From Candidatus Thiodiazotropha sp. (ex Myrtea sp. 'scaly one' KF741663) (GTDB taxonomy: Bacteria; Pseudomonadota; Gammaproteobacteria; Chromatiales; Chromatiaceae): a DNA stretch of 64,000 nucleotides. The stretch spans positions 62,001-126,000 of the forward strand of contig JAHXIQ010000006.1 of the NCBI GenBank assembly GCA_025655555.1, in the 5' to 3' direction. The translations under genes were made by a program, and so were the position numbers. Shown here in pieces: positions 37,265 to 46,385 of the stretch (position 1 is the first letter of the stretch; each line of letters opens with the position of its first letter). The notes beneath the pieces are model-generated. The model made no database searches. It was not told where the DNA came from and was given only the letters and a program-made list of their open reading frames with translations.

Positions 37265-40200
37265 TCACAAACCAAGCGCCTCCCATCGCTTTTCCACCCG
37301 CTTTACGGAAACCGGGAATGCGGTTCCCAACTCCTGGGCAAAAAGTGAAACCCTCAACTCCTCCAGCTGCCAGCGAATCTCCTCAGCCCGTTCATCGACG
37401 CTACCCGCTTGTCGGCATTGTGCCTCCCATGACGCCCATCTCTGTTGTATGTCCGCCATCTCACTCATTCGTTGCTGATCCCTGCCCGCTGCATGGGTCA
37501 GCTTCTCAGCACGCTTTAATATGCCATTGAGATATCGTGGATACTGTGCCAGCTGCGTTTCCGGGATCTGGGATAGAAACCCCCTGTATACCAAACGGTT
37601 TAATTGCTGCTGCATATCCATCAGTGAGACCATCCAGTGCTTCTGGGTGATTGTCGCAAGCGATTTTCGTACTTGATGATAGTAATCAAGTATCTGGTCC
37701 AAGCTTTCGCAAACCCTGTTTGCCTGCTGCACCATCTCTCCTCGGTTTCCTTTGATCCGCTGGCGGAATGTCGCCTCATCTCGAATCTCCGGTAGATTAT
37801 TGAGGAAGGTCCGATCCACGATATAACTGATCAGTTCATCCTCAAGACCCGGCTGCATTTCGGTTTTTAAATCATCCGGTGCATCCGGTACTTTTGCATA
37901 GTAGAGGCGCAGCTTTTCCAGATGTGGCAGGTTCTTGCGCAGATAGCGTATATCTTTCGCCAGATTGAGCATGATCAGGCGCCTGACGCCAGCCTTATGC
38001 AGCCTTTTTGCATTCGCCTCCGCATCGATGAGCCGTATCGCAACACTCTCCCCTTCATCCACCAATGATGGATAACCCATGAGTGAGATTTGTCCCTGCT
38101 CAATTGACAGATTTGATGGCAATGAAGCGAAGTCCCAATCACGAATTCCATGTCTTTCCAGATCAGGGGCAGATAGCTGTCGATGCGCACTGCCAGCTTG
38201 TCCTGCATATTGTCGCTTCAGGCTGGCAAGATCCCTGCTATCCTGCAAAGCCTTGCCGTCACTATCCACCACACGAACTTGCATACGCAGGTGCATCGGT
38301 AATTCACTTTCATTCCAGGCAGATTCCGGAATATGCACACCGGTCATTGCCTTGAGCCGCTCTCCGAGTACCTGTACCAGCGGTCGATCGGTTGGGTGCA
38401 GGTTTTTCATACAGGCATCGGCATAATCGGGGACAGGTACGAAAGATCGCCTGAGAGACTTGGGCAATCCCCTGATCAGGGCGATGACGCACTCTTTCAG
38501 CAGCCCGGGCACCAGCCATTGGAGCTTGGCCTCGGTGATCTGATTCAGCACATCCTGCGGCACTAACAGCGTCACGCCATCCCCCTCTCTACCAGGTTCA
38601 AAGTGATAGTGAAGGGGTAGCTGTATAGCGTTGATTTCCAGACTATCTGGAAAATCATCATTGCCGATAGAACCCGCCTCCTCGCGGATCAGGTCGACCT
38701 CACTCATGTAGAGTCGCTTGGGTGTTGTCTTGCTCTCGCTCCGCAACCACTTTTCGAAATCAGGCGTGGTGGAGATACCCATGGGTATTCGCTCGTCGTA
38801 GAAGCTGTAAATGCGCTCATCATCTACCAGAATATCCCGCCGTCTGGCTTTGGCTTCCCTGTCCCTGACGTCTGCAATCAAACCCTGATTGTGTCGCCAG
38901 AAAGGTGCTCGGGTATGAAAATCCCCATCCACCAGGGCCGATCGAATAAAAATCTCTCTGGCGACGACGGGGTCAATAGGACTGAAATTGATCTTTCGCC
39001 GGTTGACCAACACAAGGCCGAACAGGGTGACCTTCTCATACCCTGCCACCTGACCCCGCTTCTTTTCCCAGTGAGGTTCTGAGTAACCACGCTTGACCAG
39101 GTGACCCGCCGCCTGCTCCACCCACTTCGGATCGATCTGGGCAACACCACGGGCATAGAGCTTTGTAGTCTCCACCAGTTCAGCAGCAACAACCCATTTG
39201 GGTTGCCCCTTGAACAATCCGGAGCCGGGAAAGATGTGAAAGCGACTGTTACGTGCACCTAAATAGTCACGATCCTTGCTCCTAAACCCGATGTGGCTGA
39301 GTAGTCCGCTAAGCAGCGCACGATGGATAGCCTCATAGCCACCCTCTTTTTCACTCTCCTTAAAACCCATATCGTGTAGCTGAGTGCGTAATTGGGTATG
39401 GATGTCATGCCACTCCTGAATACGCATCCAGGAGAGAAACTCACTTCGACACCATTGACGGAATTTATGCTTGGAAAGATGACGTCGCTGCGTCTCCATC
39501 GCCGCCCAGAGATCGAGATAGGTTGTAAAGTCCGACTGCTCATTACGGTATTGTGCATGGGCCTGATCAGCCTGCTGTTGTTTGTCCATGGGCCTGTCCC
39601 GCGGGTCCTGTATGGTGAGAGCGGCAGCAATAATCATCACCTCCCGCAGACAGTGCGTTTTTGCCGCAGAGAGCAACATGCGTCCAATACGGGGGTCCAC
39701 AGGCAGACGGGCAAGCTGCTGGCCGATACGGGTGACACGTCGTTCTCCGTCAACTGCACCGATCTCTTCCAATACCCGATAGCCATCTTTGATCAGCCGG
39801 TGATCTGGGGGATCGATAAAAGGGAAACTGTCGATCTCCCCAAACCCCAACAGCTTCATCTGTAAAATGACAGACGCAAGATTGGTTCGTTGTATCTCAG
39901 GCTCGGTAAAGGCTCGACGCGACTCAAAATCCTCCTCCGGGTAGAGCCGGACACAGACACCGGCCGCGACCCGGCCACAGCGTCCCTTTCGCTGATCCGC
40001 CGATGCCTGGGAGACACGCTCCACCGGCAACCGCTGAACCTTGCTGCGATGACTGTAGCGACTGATTCGTGCAAAACCACTGTCGATGACATAGCGAATA
40101 CCGGGAACGGTCAGGGAGGTTTCGGCCACATTGGTCGAGAGGATGATTCGGCGAGACCCATGGGCTTTGAACACTTTTCCCTGCTCTGCCGGACTCAGGC

Positions 40201-41206
40201 GCGCATAGAGTGGCAGTACCTCGGTCAGTGGTAGCTTGTGCTTGCGGAGTGTCTCAGCAGTCTCACGAATCTCCCTTTCACCACTGAGGAAGACCAGGAT
40301 GTCTCCGCGATCGATGCGTGAGAGTTCATCCACCGCATCGAGGATCGCCTGCTGCATAATATCGTCACGCTCATACCCACTCTCTTCTTCTGGTGGTCGG
40401 TAGCGTGTCTCCACCGGGTAGGTTCTGCCCGAGACCTCGATCACCGGCGCACCATCGAAATGGTCGGAAAAACGTTGTGGATCAATCGTGGCTGAGGTGA
40501 TGATGACTTTGAGATCCGGGCGCTTGGGCAGCAGCTCTTTCAGATACCCCAGCAGAAAGTCGATGTTCAGACTACGTTCGTGGGCTTCGTCGATAATCAG
40601 TGTGTCGTATTGACCGAGCCTTGGGTCCTGCTGGATTTCAGCCAACAGGATGCCGTCAGTCATCAGCTTTACCAGGCTCTGCGGACCGATCCGGTCATTA
40701 AAGCGCACTTTATAGCCAACGATGTCACCCGTCTCCGTACCCAGCTCACTGGCCACCCGTGCAGCCAGACTGCGTGCAGCGATACGCCGGGGCTGGGTAT
40801 GGCCGATATAGCCAGAGACTCCTCGTCCCAGGCTCAGGCAGATTTTCGGTAACTGGGTCGATTTACCTGAACCCGTTTCGCCGCACAGGATCACCACCTG
40901 ATGCGCTTCAATCAGGTTTTTGATCTCCTGCAGCCGTTGGGTAATGGGAAGTTCTGGAGGAAACGCCGGATTCGGCTGTCGCGCACGTCTTTGTGCCAAC
41001 CTTTGCTGTGAAGTGACAATGGATTTCCACAGCTTAGACAGCCCCTCTTCATAAGGCTGATTGTTCTTCGCTCGCCGCCGTAAACCTTTAAGACGACGAC
41101 TTAGAGCATGCCTGTCCGCCGGCATACAACCGTCAATCTCGGATGTCGCCGGGAGATCTAACCCCGCTGTTTTCAGGGATTGGTGTTGTGGGGACTTATC
41201 GTGCAA
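37265..41206 (-). CDS. hrpA: ATP-dependent RNA helicase HrpA
   Basis: A 1313-residue DEAH-box helicase, close to E. coli HrpA (1300). Walker A is GETGSGKSTQLPK, motif II is DEAHERSLNIDFLLG, and the helicase C-terminal block STNVAETSLTVPGIRYVIDSG and QRKGRCGRVAAGVC are clear. The long C-terminal half holds the HA2, OB and DUF3418 regions. In E. coli HrpA is implicated in rescue of stalled ribosomes and fimbrial mRNA processing. Transcription is leftward, with a terminator 215 bases beyond the stop. The start at 41206 gives an N-terminal tail before MPADRHALSRRLKGL; the latter Met is an alternative start. Confidence 0.96.
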   Translation of the reverse strand: MHDKSPQHQSLKTAGLDLPATSEIDGCMPADRHALSRRLKGLRRRAKNNQPYEEGLSKLWKSIVTSQQRLAQRRARQPNPAFPPELPITQRLQEIKNLIEAHQVVILCGETGSGKSTQLPKICLSLGRGVSGYIGHTQPRRIAARSLAARVASELGTETGDIVGYKVRFNDRIGPQSLVKLMTDGILLAEIQQDPRLGQYDTLIIDEAHERSLNIDFLLGYLKELLPKRPDLKVIITSATIDPQRFSDHFDGAPVIEVSGRTYPVETRYRPPEEESGYERDDIMQQAILDAVDELSRIDRGDILVFLSGEREIRETAETLRKHKLPLTEVLPLYARLSPAEQGKVFKAHGSRRIILSTNVAETSLTVPGIRYVIDSGFARISRYSHRSKVQRLPVERVSQASADQRKGRCGRVAAGVCVRLYPEEDFESRRAFTEPEIQRTNLASVILQMKLLGFGEIDSFPFIDPPDHRLIKDGYRVLEEIGAVDGERRVTRIGQQLARLPVDPRIGRMLLSAAKTHCLREVMIIAAALTIQDPRDRPMDKQQQADQAHAQYRNEQSDFTTYLDLWAAMETQRRHLSKHKFRQWCRSEFLSWMRIQEWHDIHTQLRTQLHDMGFKESEKEGGYEAIHRALLSGLLSHIGFRSKDRDYLGARNSRFHIFPGSGLFKGQPKWVVAAELVETTKLYARGVAQIDPKWVEQAAGHLVKRGYSEPHWEKKRGQVAGYEKVTLFGLVLVNRRKINFSPIDPVVAREIFIRSALVDGDFHTRAPFWRHNQGLIADVRDREAKARRRDILVDDERIYSFYDERIPMGISTTPDFEKWLRSESKTTPKRLYMSEVDLIREEAGSIGNDDFPDSLEINAIQLPLHYHFEPGREGDGVTLLVPQDVLNQITEAKLQWLVPGLLKECVIALIRGLPKSLRRSFVPVPDYADACMKNLHPTDRPLVQVLGERLKAMTGVHIPESAWNESELPMHLRMQVRVVDSDGKALQDSRDLASLKRQYAGQAGSAHRQLSAPDLERHGIRDWDFASLPSNLSIEQGQISLMGYPSLVDEGESVAIRLIDAEANAKRLHKAGVRRLIMLNLAKDIRYLRKNLPHLEKLRLYYAKVPDAPDDLKTEMQPGLEDELISYIVDRTFLNNLPEIRDEATFRQRIKGNRGEMVQQANRVCESLDQILDYYHQVRKSLATITQKHWMVSLMDMQQQLNRLVYRGFLSQIPETQLAQYPRYLNGILKRAEKLTHAAGRDQQRMSEMADIQQRWASWEAQCRQAGSVDERAEEIRWQLEELRVSLFAQELGTAFPVSVKRVEKRWEALGL

Positions 41207-41423
41207 GAGAGGGTCGTGTCCGCAATTAAACGCTAGTGGAGGCGAATAGATGCGGATTCTAACACACCGAAATTGTTCCTCGCCCCCGATGATTCAGGCT
41301 GCATGAGGGAAACATGTCATACGGCTTAGCTGTACTCTGCGAGATAAAGTGCACTCACACGAGAGGTAGCTAAAAAATGCCTAATCTACAACCGTCGTGT
41401 GCAAACTTACGGTTTTGGTAGAC

Positions 41424-42824
41424 CTAATGCCCACCACCCTTAAGTGCTGTGACCATACCTTCGATAGTATCTTTTGCATCACCGAAGATTAACGATGTGT
41501 TGTCCTGATAGAACAGCAGATTATCCACACCGGAGTAACCCGGGTTCATGGAGCGTTTGAGGAAGTAAATCTGCCTCGACTTGGCAGCCTCAAGAATCGG
41601 CATACCATAAATCGGGCTGGAGGAATCAGATTTCGCCGCCGGATTGACCACGTCATTAGCACCCACAACCAGCGTGACGTCTGCGGTCGGAAACTCTGAG
41701 TTGATCTCATCCATCTCCACCACATGGTCATAAGGAATATCGGCCTCAGCCAGTAGTACATTCATATGCCCCGGCATACGGCCCGCAACCGGATGGATAG
41801 CGAATTTAACGCTGACATCACGCTTCTCCAGCAACTCCATCATCTCTTTCAGAGCATGCTGTGCCTGGGCCACCGCCATGCCATACCCTGGCACGATAAT
41901 GACCTTGTTGGCATCTTCCATCCAGTAGATGGCATCATCCACCGAGGCGGATTTCACGCCCTTCTGCGCCGCCTCACCGGCGGCACTCACTTCACCACCA
42001 CTCTCACTGCCGAAACCACCGAATACCACATTGATGATGGAGCGGTTCATGGCGCGACACATGATGAAAGAGAGAATCGCACCGGAGAAACCGACGAGTG
42101 CACCGACAATGATCAGCAGCAGATTCCCCAGGGTAAAACCCGTCGCGGCCGCTGCCCATCCCGAGTAGCTGTTGAGCATGGAGATGATGACAGGCATGTC
42201 AGCACCGCCAATTGGGATAATCAGCGTAAAGCCCAACACGAAGGCGATCAGTGTCATCAGCACCAGTGAGGTCATACTCTCGGTCATGCCGAAATGGATA
42301 CCCAGCAGGATAGTCGCGACTGCCATGGCAGCATTCAGCATGTGCTGACCTTTGAATTTGACCGGTGCACCGCTGACCAATCCCTGCAGCTTGGCAAAAG
42401 CCACCACGGAACCGGAGAAAGTGATAGCACCGATAATGATGCCCACAGAAAGCTCACCCATCATCACTGGATTGAGCGTGCCTGCAGCATCGTGGTTCAG
42501 ATAGGTCCCGATCGCCACCAGTACCGCTGCCATACCAACAAAACTGTGCAGTGCCGCTACCAGTTGTGGCATGGCTGTCATCTGTACTCTCGAAGCGAGA
42601 ACCGTCCCGATAACAGCACCGGCTGCAACGCCGGCAATGATAAAGCCGTACGATTGAACCTCGCTCCCCAGTAGGGTGGCGATGATGGCAATGGCCATAC
42701 CCGCTATACCGAGATAATTACCCCGCCTGGCGGATGCCGGATGGGTGAGACCTTTCAGCGCCAGGATGAAAAGAATTGCGGATATGAGGTAGGCGACTGC
42801 CTGAGTATTTGCGGATATCTCCAT
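41424..42824 (-). CDS. pntB: NAD(P) transhydrogenase subunit beta
   Basis: A 466-residue subunit with nine or so membrane helices and a C-terminal NADP(H)-binding domain (about 290-466). The latter has VIIVPGYGMAVAQAQHALKEM, the NADP site HPVAGRMPGHMNVLLAEADIPYD and MNPGYSGVDNLLFY. It couples proton flow into the cell to hydride transfer from NADH to NADP+, supplying NADPH. It is last of three genes transcribed leftward, 12 bases after pntAB. Confidence 0.97.
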   Translation of the reverse strand: MEISANTQAVAYLISAILFILALKGLTHPASARRGNYLGIAGMAIAIIATLLGSEVQSYGFIIAGVAAGAVIGTVLASRVQMTAMPQLVAALHSFVGMAAVLVAIGTYLNHDAAGTLNPVMMGELSVGIIIGAITFSGSVVAFAKLQGLVSGAPVKFKGQHMLNAAMAVATILLGIHFGMTESMTSLVLMTLIAFVLGFTLIIPIGGADMPVIISMLNSYSGWAAAATGFTLGNLLLIIVGALVGFSGAILSFIMCRAMNRSIINVVFGGFGSESGGEVSAAGEAAQKGVKSASVDDAIYWMEDANKVIIVPGYGMAVAQAQHALKEMMELLEKRDVSVKFAIHPVAGRMPGHMNVLLAEADIPYDHVVEMDEINSEFPTADVTLVVGANDVVNPAAKSDSSSPIYGMPILEAAKSRQIYFLKRSMNPGYSGVDNLLFYQDNTSLIFGDAKDTIEGMVTALKGGGH

Positions 42825-42836
42825 GGAAGCAGCCCT

Positions 42837-43124
42837 TTATTTGTCTTTTTTCTTGAACATGGCAAGCATGCGGTTGGTCACCAGAAAGCCACCAAAAACG
42901 TTGATAGATGCCAGTAGTACCGCGATGAAGCCAAACAACTCTGCAACGGTGCCGACAGAATCAAGCCCAGTCACCAAAAGGGCACCAACGATGATGATGC
43001 CGGAAATAGCATTGGTCAGAGCGACCAGCGGAGTATGCAGTGAGGGCGTAACGCCCCAGATCACCCAATACCCGATAAAACAGGAAAGGACAAAAATATA
43101 GAGAGCAACCAGTGTATCAGGCAT
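42837..43124 (-). CDS. pntAB: NAD(P) transhydrogenase subunit alpha-2 (membrane part)
   Basis: A 95-residue membrane protein with three helices, equal to the C-terminal membrane part of E. coli Pnt[22 protein letters not shown] and [15 protein letters not shown] are typical. The split of PntA into a soluble and a membrane polypeptide is the form seen in Rhodospirillum rubrum and many proteobacteria. It lies between pntAA and pntB in the same operon. Confidence 0.96.
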   Translation of the reverse strand: MPDTLVALYIFVLSCFIGYWVIWGVTPSLHTPLVALTNAISGIIIVGALLVTGLDSVGTVAELFGFIAVLLASINVFGGFLVTNRMLAMFKKKDK

Positions 43125-43185
43125 CGGTTTATCCTTCGTTTATAAGAGCCGCATGAGTCCTAATGGATGTATGGTACAAAGAGGC

Positions 43186-44283
43186 TCACGCCTCAGGCTT
43201 GACGCGCATGGCAGCCGTAATCTCATCCTGTTCCAGATCCTTCAGGACCAGGCCTTCATCTGTTTTATCTACCATAATATTAAGCAGATTCATGATGTTG
43301 CCTGCATAGAAGCCACTGGCATCGGAGGGTACCATCGACGGATAGTTAGTGTGTCCCACAATAACCACGCCATGTTTGGTGACGACCTTATCGGGTTCTG
43401 TCAGTGGACAATTGCCACCATTGGCCGCCGCGAGATCGATAATCACAGAGCCTTCCCGCATTTTCTTGACCACTTCTTCGGTGACAAGCACAGGTGCGGG
43501 CCGGCAAGGAATCAGAGCCGTAGTGATGATGACATGCGCCTTACTCAGTTCATCAGCCAGCAACTGCTGCTGCTTGGCCTTGGCTTCATCCGACAACTCC
43601 TTGGCATAGCCACCCTCACCTGCTCCGCTTTCACCCACATCGAGTTCGATTGCTTTCGCACCCAGTGATTCGATCTGCTCTTTCGTCTCAGGCCGCACGT
43701 CATATGCCGCGACATCTGCACCTAAACGACGAGCGGTGGCAATTGCCTGCAAGCCGGCGACACCAGCACCCAACACGATCACTTTGGCCGGTTTGGCCGA
43801 GCCTGCGGAGGTCATCATCAATGGGAGAAAACGCCCGTAGTGGACACCAGCTTCAATCACGGCTCGATAGCCAGAGATGTTACTCTGCGACGAAAGCGCA
43901 TCCATCGATTGTGCCCTTGAGATACGGGGTATTCTCTCCATGGCAAGATAGGTAATGCCTTTATCTAAAATCGACTTGAGCGTGTCATCGACTTCACAGG
44001 ACTCCACATGGGCAATCAGAATCTTGTCCGAAGGCAGACGTTTCACCTCTTCATCGGTCGGCTTACGCACCTTGAGCAGGATATCCGCCTGCATGGCGTC
44101 TTCCTCGGTGACGACTTCAGCGCCCGCTGATCGGTACTGATCATCGCTGAAGTAGGCATTTTCGCCTGCACCAGACACTAAGGAAATATCGAAACCCTTA
44201 GCGACGAGTTTTTTGACAATATCTGGAGAGAGCGCCACACGGTTTTCACCCTGTATCGACTCTTTTAATAGGCTTAGTTTCAT
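43186..44283 (-). CDS. pntAA: NAD(P) transhydrogenase subunit alpha-1 (NAD-binding part)
   Basis: A 365-residue soluble NAD(H)-binding subunit, related to alanine dehydrogenase. N-terminal LKESIQGENRVALSPDIVKKL and the Rossmann motif VIVLGAGVAGLQAIATARRLGA (about residue 170) are present, with RPETKEQIESLGAKAIELD after it and AAANGGNCPLTEPD near the C-terminus. It works with PntAB and PntB in the membrane complex and heads their operon; the promoter should lie in the 367-base gap upstream. Confidence 0.96.
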   Translation of the reverse strand: MKLSLLKESIQGENRVALSPDIVKKLVAKGFDISLVSGAGENAYFSDDQYRSAGAEVVTEEDAMQADILLKVRKPTDEEVKRLPSDKILIAHVESCEVDDTLKSILDKGITYLAMERIPRISRAQSMDALSSQSNISGYRAVIEAGVHYGRFLPLMMTSAGSAKPAKVIVLGAGVAGLQAIATARRLGADVAAYDVRPETKEQIESLGAKAIELDVGESGAGEGGYAKELSDEAKAKQQQLLADELSKAHVIITTALIPCRPAPVLVTEEVVKKMREGSVIIDLAAANGGNCPLTEPDKVVTKHGVVIVGHTNYPSMVPSDASGFYAGNIMNLLNIMVDKTDEGLVLKDLEQDEITAAMRVKPEA

Positions 44284-44650
44284 CTTTTTTTGTTACCCAC
44301 CAAGGACGAGCCCGTATTGGTCACATATTTGAGTTGCGCATTATCCAGACTACGCCTGGCTTTCTCAAGTCGGGGATAGACGGCATGCATACTGGTAAAA
44401 GTGCAATATCCACACTCGATATCACTACCGACAAAATACGAGAATTGTATTATTAAACAATATGATAGATTATAAATGAGTTATATTTATTACTTTATTT
44501 TTGGTGCCGGTCAGGCAAATTCCCGATAAGGTTTTAAGGATAACTTAATGGTTCTTTTGGGAATTATTTCACATAAATCATGGGATTTAAATCAGTCCAT
44601 ACACAATATAACGCCTGACCATGGCCGGACAAAAACCTTGTTAATAGGCC
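44284..44650. other. Intergenic region between pntAA and the kinase gene
   Basis: This 367-base gap is AT-rich in its middle (about 44440-44600). It should hold the pntAA promoter and the 3' end of the XrtA operon. AATTCCC (44518-44524) and GGGAATT (44559-44565) form an inverted repeat with a 34-base spacer. No convincing gene, tRNA or clear Rho-independent terminator is seen. Confidence 0.5.
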
Positions 44651-45604
44651 CTAGTAGTAAGTACCGAAGTAACTTCCAACCTTGGAACTTCTCGATTTGT
44701 TTAATACCAGTCCAATCGCCTTGTCTGCATCTAACCGTGATAGCGAGTCTTTCACTGCACCAACCGGTGTTTGCCCTGCCTCCACAACGAGCAAAACCTG
44801 GCCCATCAGGTGATTTAACACACGCGCTTCACTGGTGGCCAGTATCGGAGGTGAGTCAAACAGTATGATCCGATCACTGTACCGTTCAGCCAATTCAGTC
44901 AGAAGGCGTTCCATTACCTGACTTGCCAGCAACTCCGTCGATTTCGTGGAACTGGTACCGGCCGGAATGATTTTTAATTTAGGATTTTGTGTATCGAGAA
45001 TAACATCACCGACAGCGCAATTAGGGTCTTCAAGTAAATCTATCAAACCTCGCTTGTTTTCAGCACCAAGCAGCTTCGTCAGTGATGCCTTGATGACATC
45101 GCCATCAATCAACAACACGGTTGCATCCATTTCAGATGCGATACTGAGACCTAGATTCATTGCGGTAAACGATTTACCCTCAGCAGGTAAAGAACTCGCA
45201 ATCGACACCAGATTGCCGTGCGGAATCGGCGCCGCTCCTTTCCCAAATGCATTCATGACCACAGGGCGCTTGATGATTCGATATTCTTCCAACAGTTGCT
45301 TATTTTCAGATTCGGGTACGGCATACCCTAAGTCGGAAAGCGCCCGATAATCCAACGTGAGTTTGTTGTTTGGAGATTTCTTTACACTACCTGAACCCTT
45401 TTCCATTCGACCCAGTGAGGAAGAGCCTGGAATGGATTTGGATGCCTGGGTCTTATCAGAGGAAAGATCCTTTGAGTCTCCAGCTGCCCCACTACCACCC
45501 TTACGGCTCTCATCTGCTTGCGTTGCAGCACGGCCAGCTACCGAATCTGCATTCGCCACCTTTGACTTTGCCAGGCGCTCGATCGCTTTTTCTATGCTGC
45601 TCAT
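44651..45604 (-). CDS. XrtA-associated tyrosine autokinase (BY-kinase)
   Basis: A 317-residue cytoplasmic bacterial tyrosine kinase of the CpsD/EpsG type found in exosortase A loci. The Walker A region is SSLPAEGKSFTAMNL (about residue 135-150), with Walker A' VLLIDGDVIKAS and Walker B RIILFDSPPIL. The C-terminus ends GSYFGTYY, a short tyrosine cluster suited to autophosphorylation. The first 100 residues are polar and rich in Ser, Lys and Gly. It should control polysaccharide polymerisation or export. The chain-length (Wzz-like) membrane partner is not in this operon. It is the last gene, 39 bases after the export lipoprotein gene. Confidence 0.87.
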   Translation of the reverse strand: MSSIEKAIERLAKSKVANADSVAGRAATQADESRKGGSGAAGDSKDLSSDKTQASKSIPGSSSLGRMEKGSGSVKKSPNNKLTLDYRALSDLGYAVPESENKQLLEEYRIIKRPVVMNAFGKGAAPIPHGNLVSIASSLPAEGKSFTAMNLGLSIASEMDATVLLIDGDVIKASLTKLLGAENKRGLIDLLEDPNCAVGDVILDTQNPKLKIIPAGTSSTKSTELLASQVMERLLTELAERYSDRIILFDSPPILATSEARVLNHLMGQVLLVVEAGQTPVGAVKDSLSRLDADKAIGLVLNKSRSSKVGSYFGTYY

Positions 45605-45643
45605 TAATTATTTACTCAACTATCTGGTTACTATCGGGTTCAA

Positions 45644-46282
45644 TTAAAACCATGTCTCAGGAATGATGAGTACATCGCCTGGCATCATTCTGGTATTGGC
45701 AGAGATATCGCCATCGCGAATCAAGTCATCCAGTCTCACGCGAAATTGCTGCGTTTTACCACTGACCTTCCTCACAATCGTAGCTTTATTTCCAGCAGCA
45801 AACTCAGTAAGGCCACCTACAGTAATAATGACATCCAGAAGCGTCATCCCATCACGATAAGGCAGTGACTGAGGCTGGGCCGCTTGCCCGACGACTCTGA
45901 CCTGCTCTGTGTATCTCCCGACAAAATTAGTCACACTGACAGTCACTTTTGGGTTCTTGACGAATTCTGACAGCTTGGCTTCCAAAGTACGGGCCAGCTT
46001 GGTTGGTGTCATTCCACTTGCCGGCAGATCTTCTACCAGTGGTGTTGTAATCAAACCATCCGGCCTGACGACGACTTCTGTCGAGAGTTCACTGTCACCC
46101 CACACAAAGACATTGAGGGAATCACCCGGCCCGATGACATACAGTGGTGAAGAAGGCTCTGCTCCACTATCTGCGCGATCCACATTTTGCTGAATCGGCA
46201 TTGTGCCAGATTGACTGCATGCCACCAGTACGACCATGGCGAACAGAAGTGTAATGACGAGATGAAGCTTTGTCTGTTTCAT
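45644..46282 (-). CDS. Polysaccharide export lipoprotein (EpsE/Wza-like)
   Basis: A 212-residue outer-membrane export protein of the Wza family, in the short version tied to XrtA loci. Signal peptide and lipobox: HLVITLLFAMVVLVACSQ (Cys near residue 22). Then a Poly_export domain (YVIGPGDSLNVFVWGDSELS, VRPDGLITTPLVEDL) and one SLBB domain (VVGQAAQPQSLPYRDGMTLLDVI). It lacks the long C-terminal part of E. coli Wza. ATG 46282 gives a clean signal peptide; ATG 46294 or 46309 is possible. It follows xrtA by about 100 bases. Confidence 0.9.
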   Translation of the reverse strand: MKQTKLHLVITLLFAMVVLVACSQSGTMPIQQNVDRADSGAEPSSPLYVIGPGDSLNVFVWGDSELSTEVVVRPDGLITTPLVEDLPASGMTPTKLARTLEAKLSEFVKNPKVTVSVTNFVGRYTEQVRVVGQAAQPQSLPYRDGMTLLDVIITVGGLTEFAAGNKATIVRKVSGKTQQFRVRLDDLIRDGDISANTRMMPGDVLIIPETWF

Positions 46283-46385
46283 ACGTTTTACCATCAATAA
46301 TTGATTCAAAATAAGTACACGATTTTCAAAGTTTAAATTCTATTCTTCACGAATGACAGCAGGCTTTTTCGGATACTCCAAGCTA

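Noticed and set aside
46196-46212. TGTGCCA-like sequences as sigma-54 promoters near the PrsR targets
   Set aside because: The matches found lie inside genes and lack the TTGC element at the right spacing.
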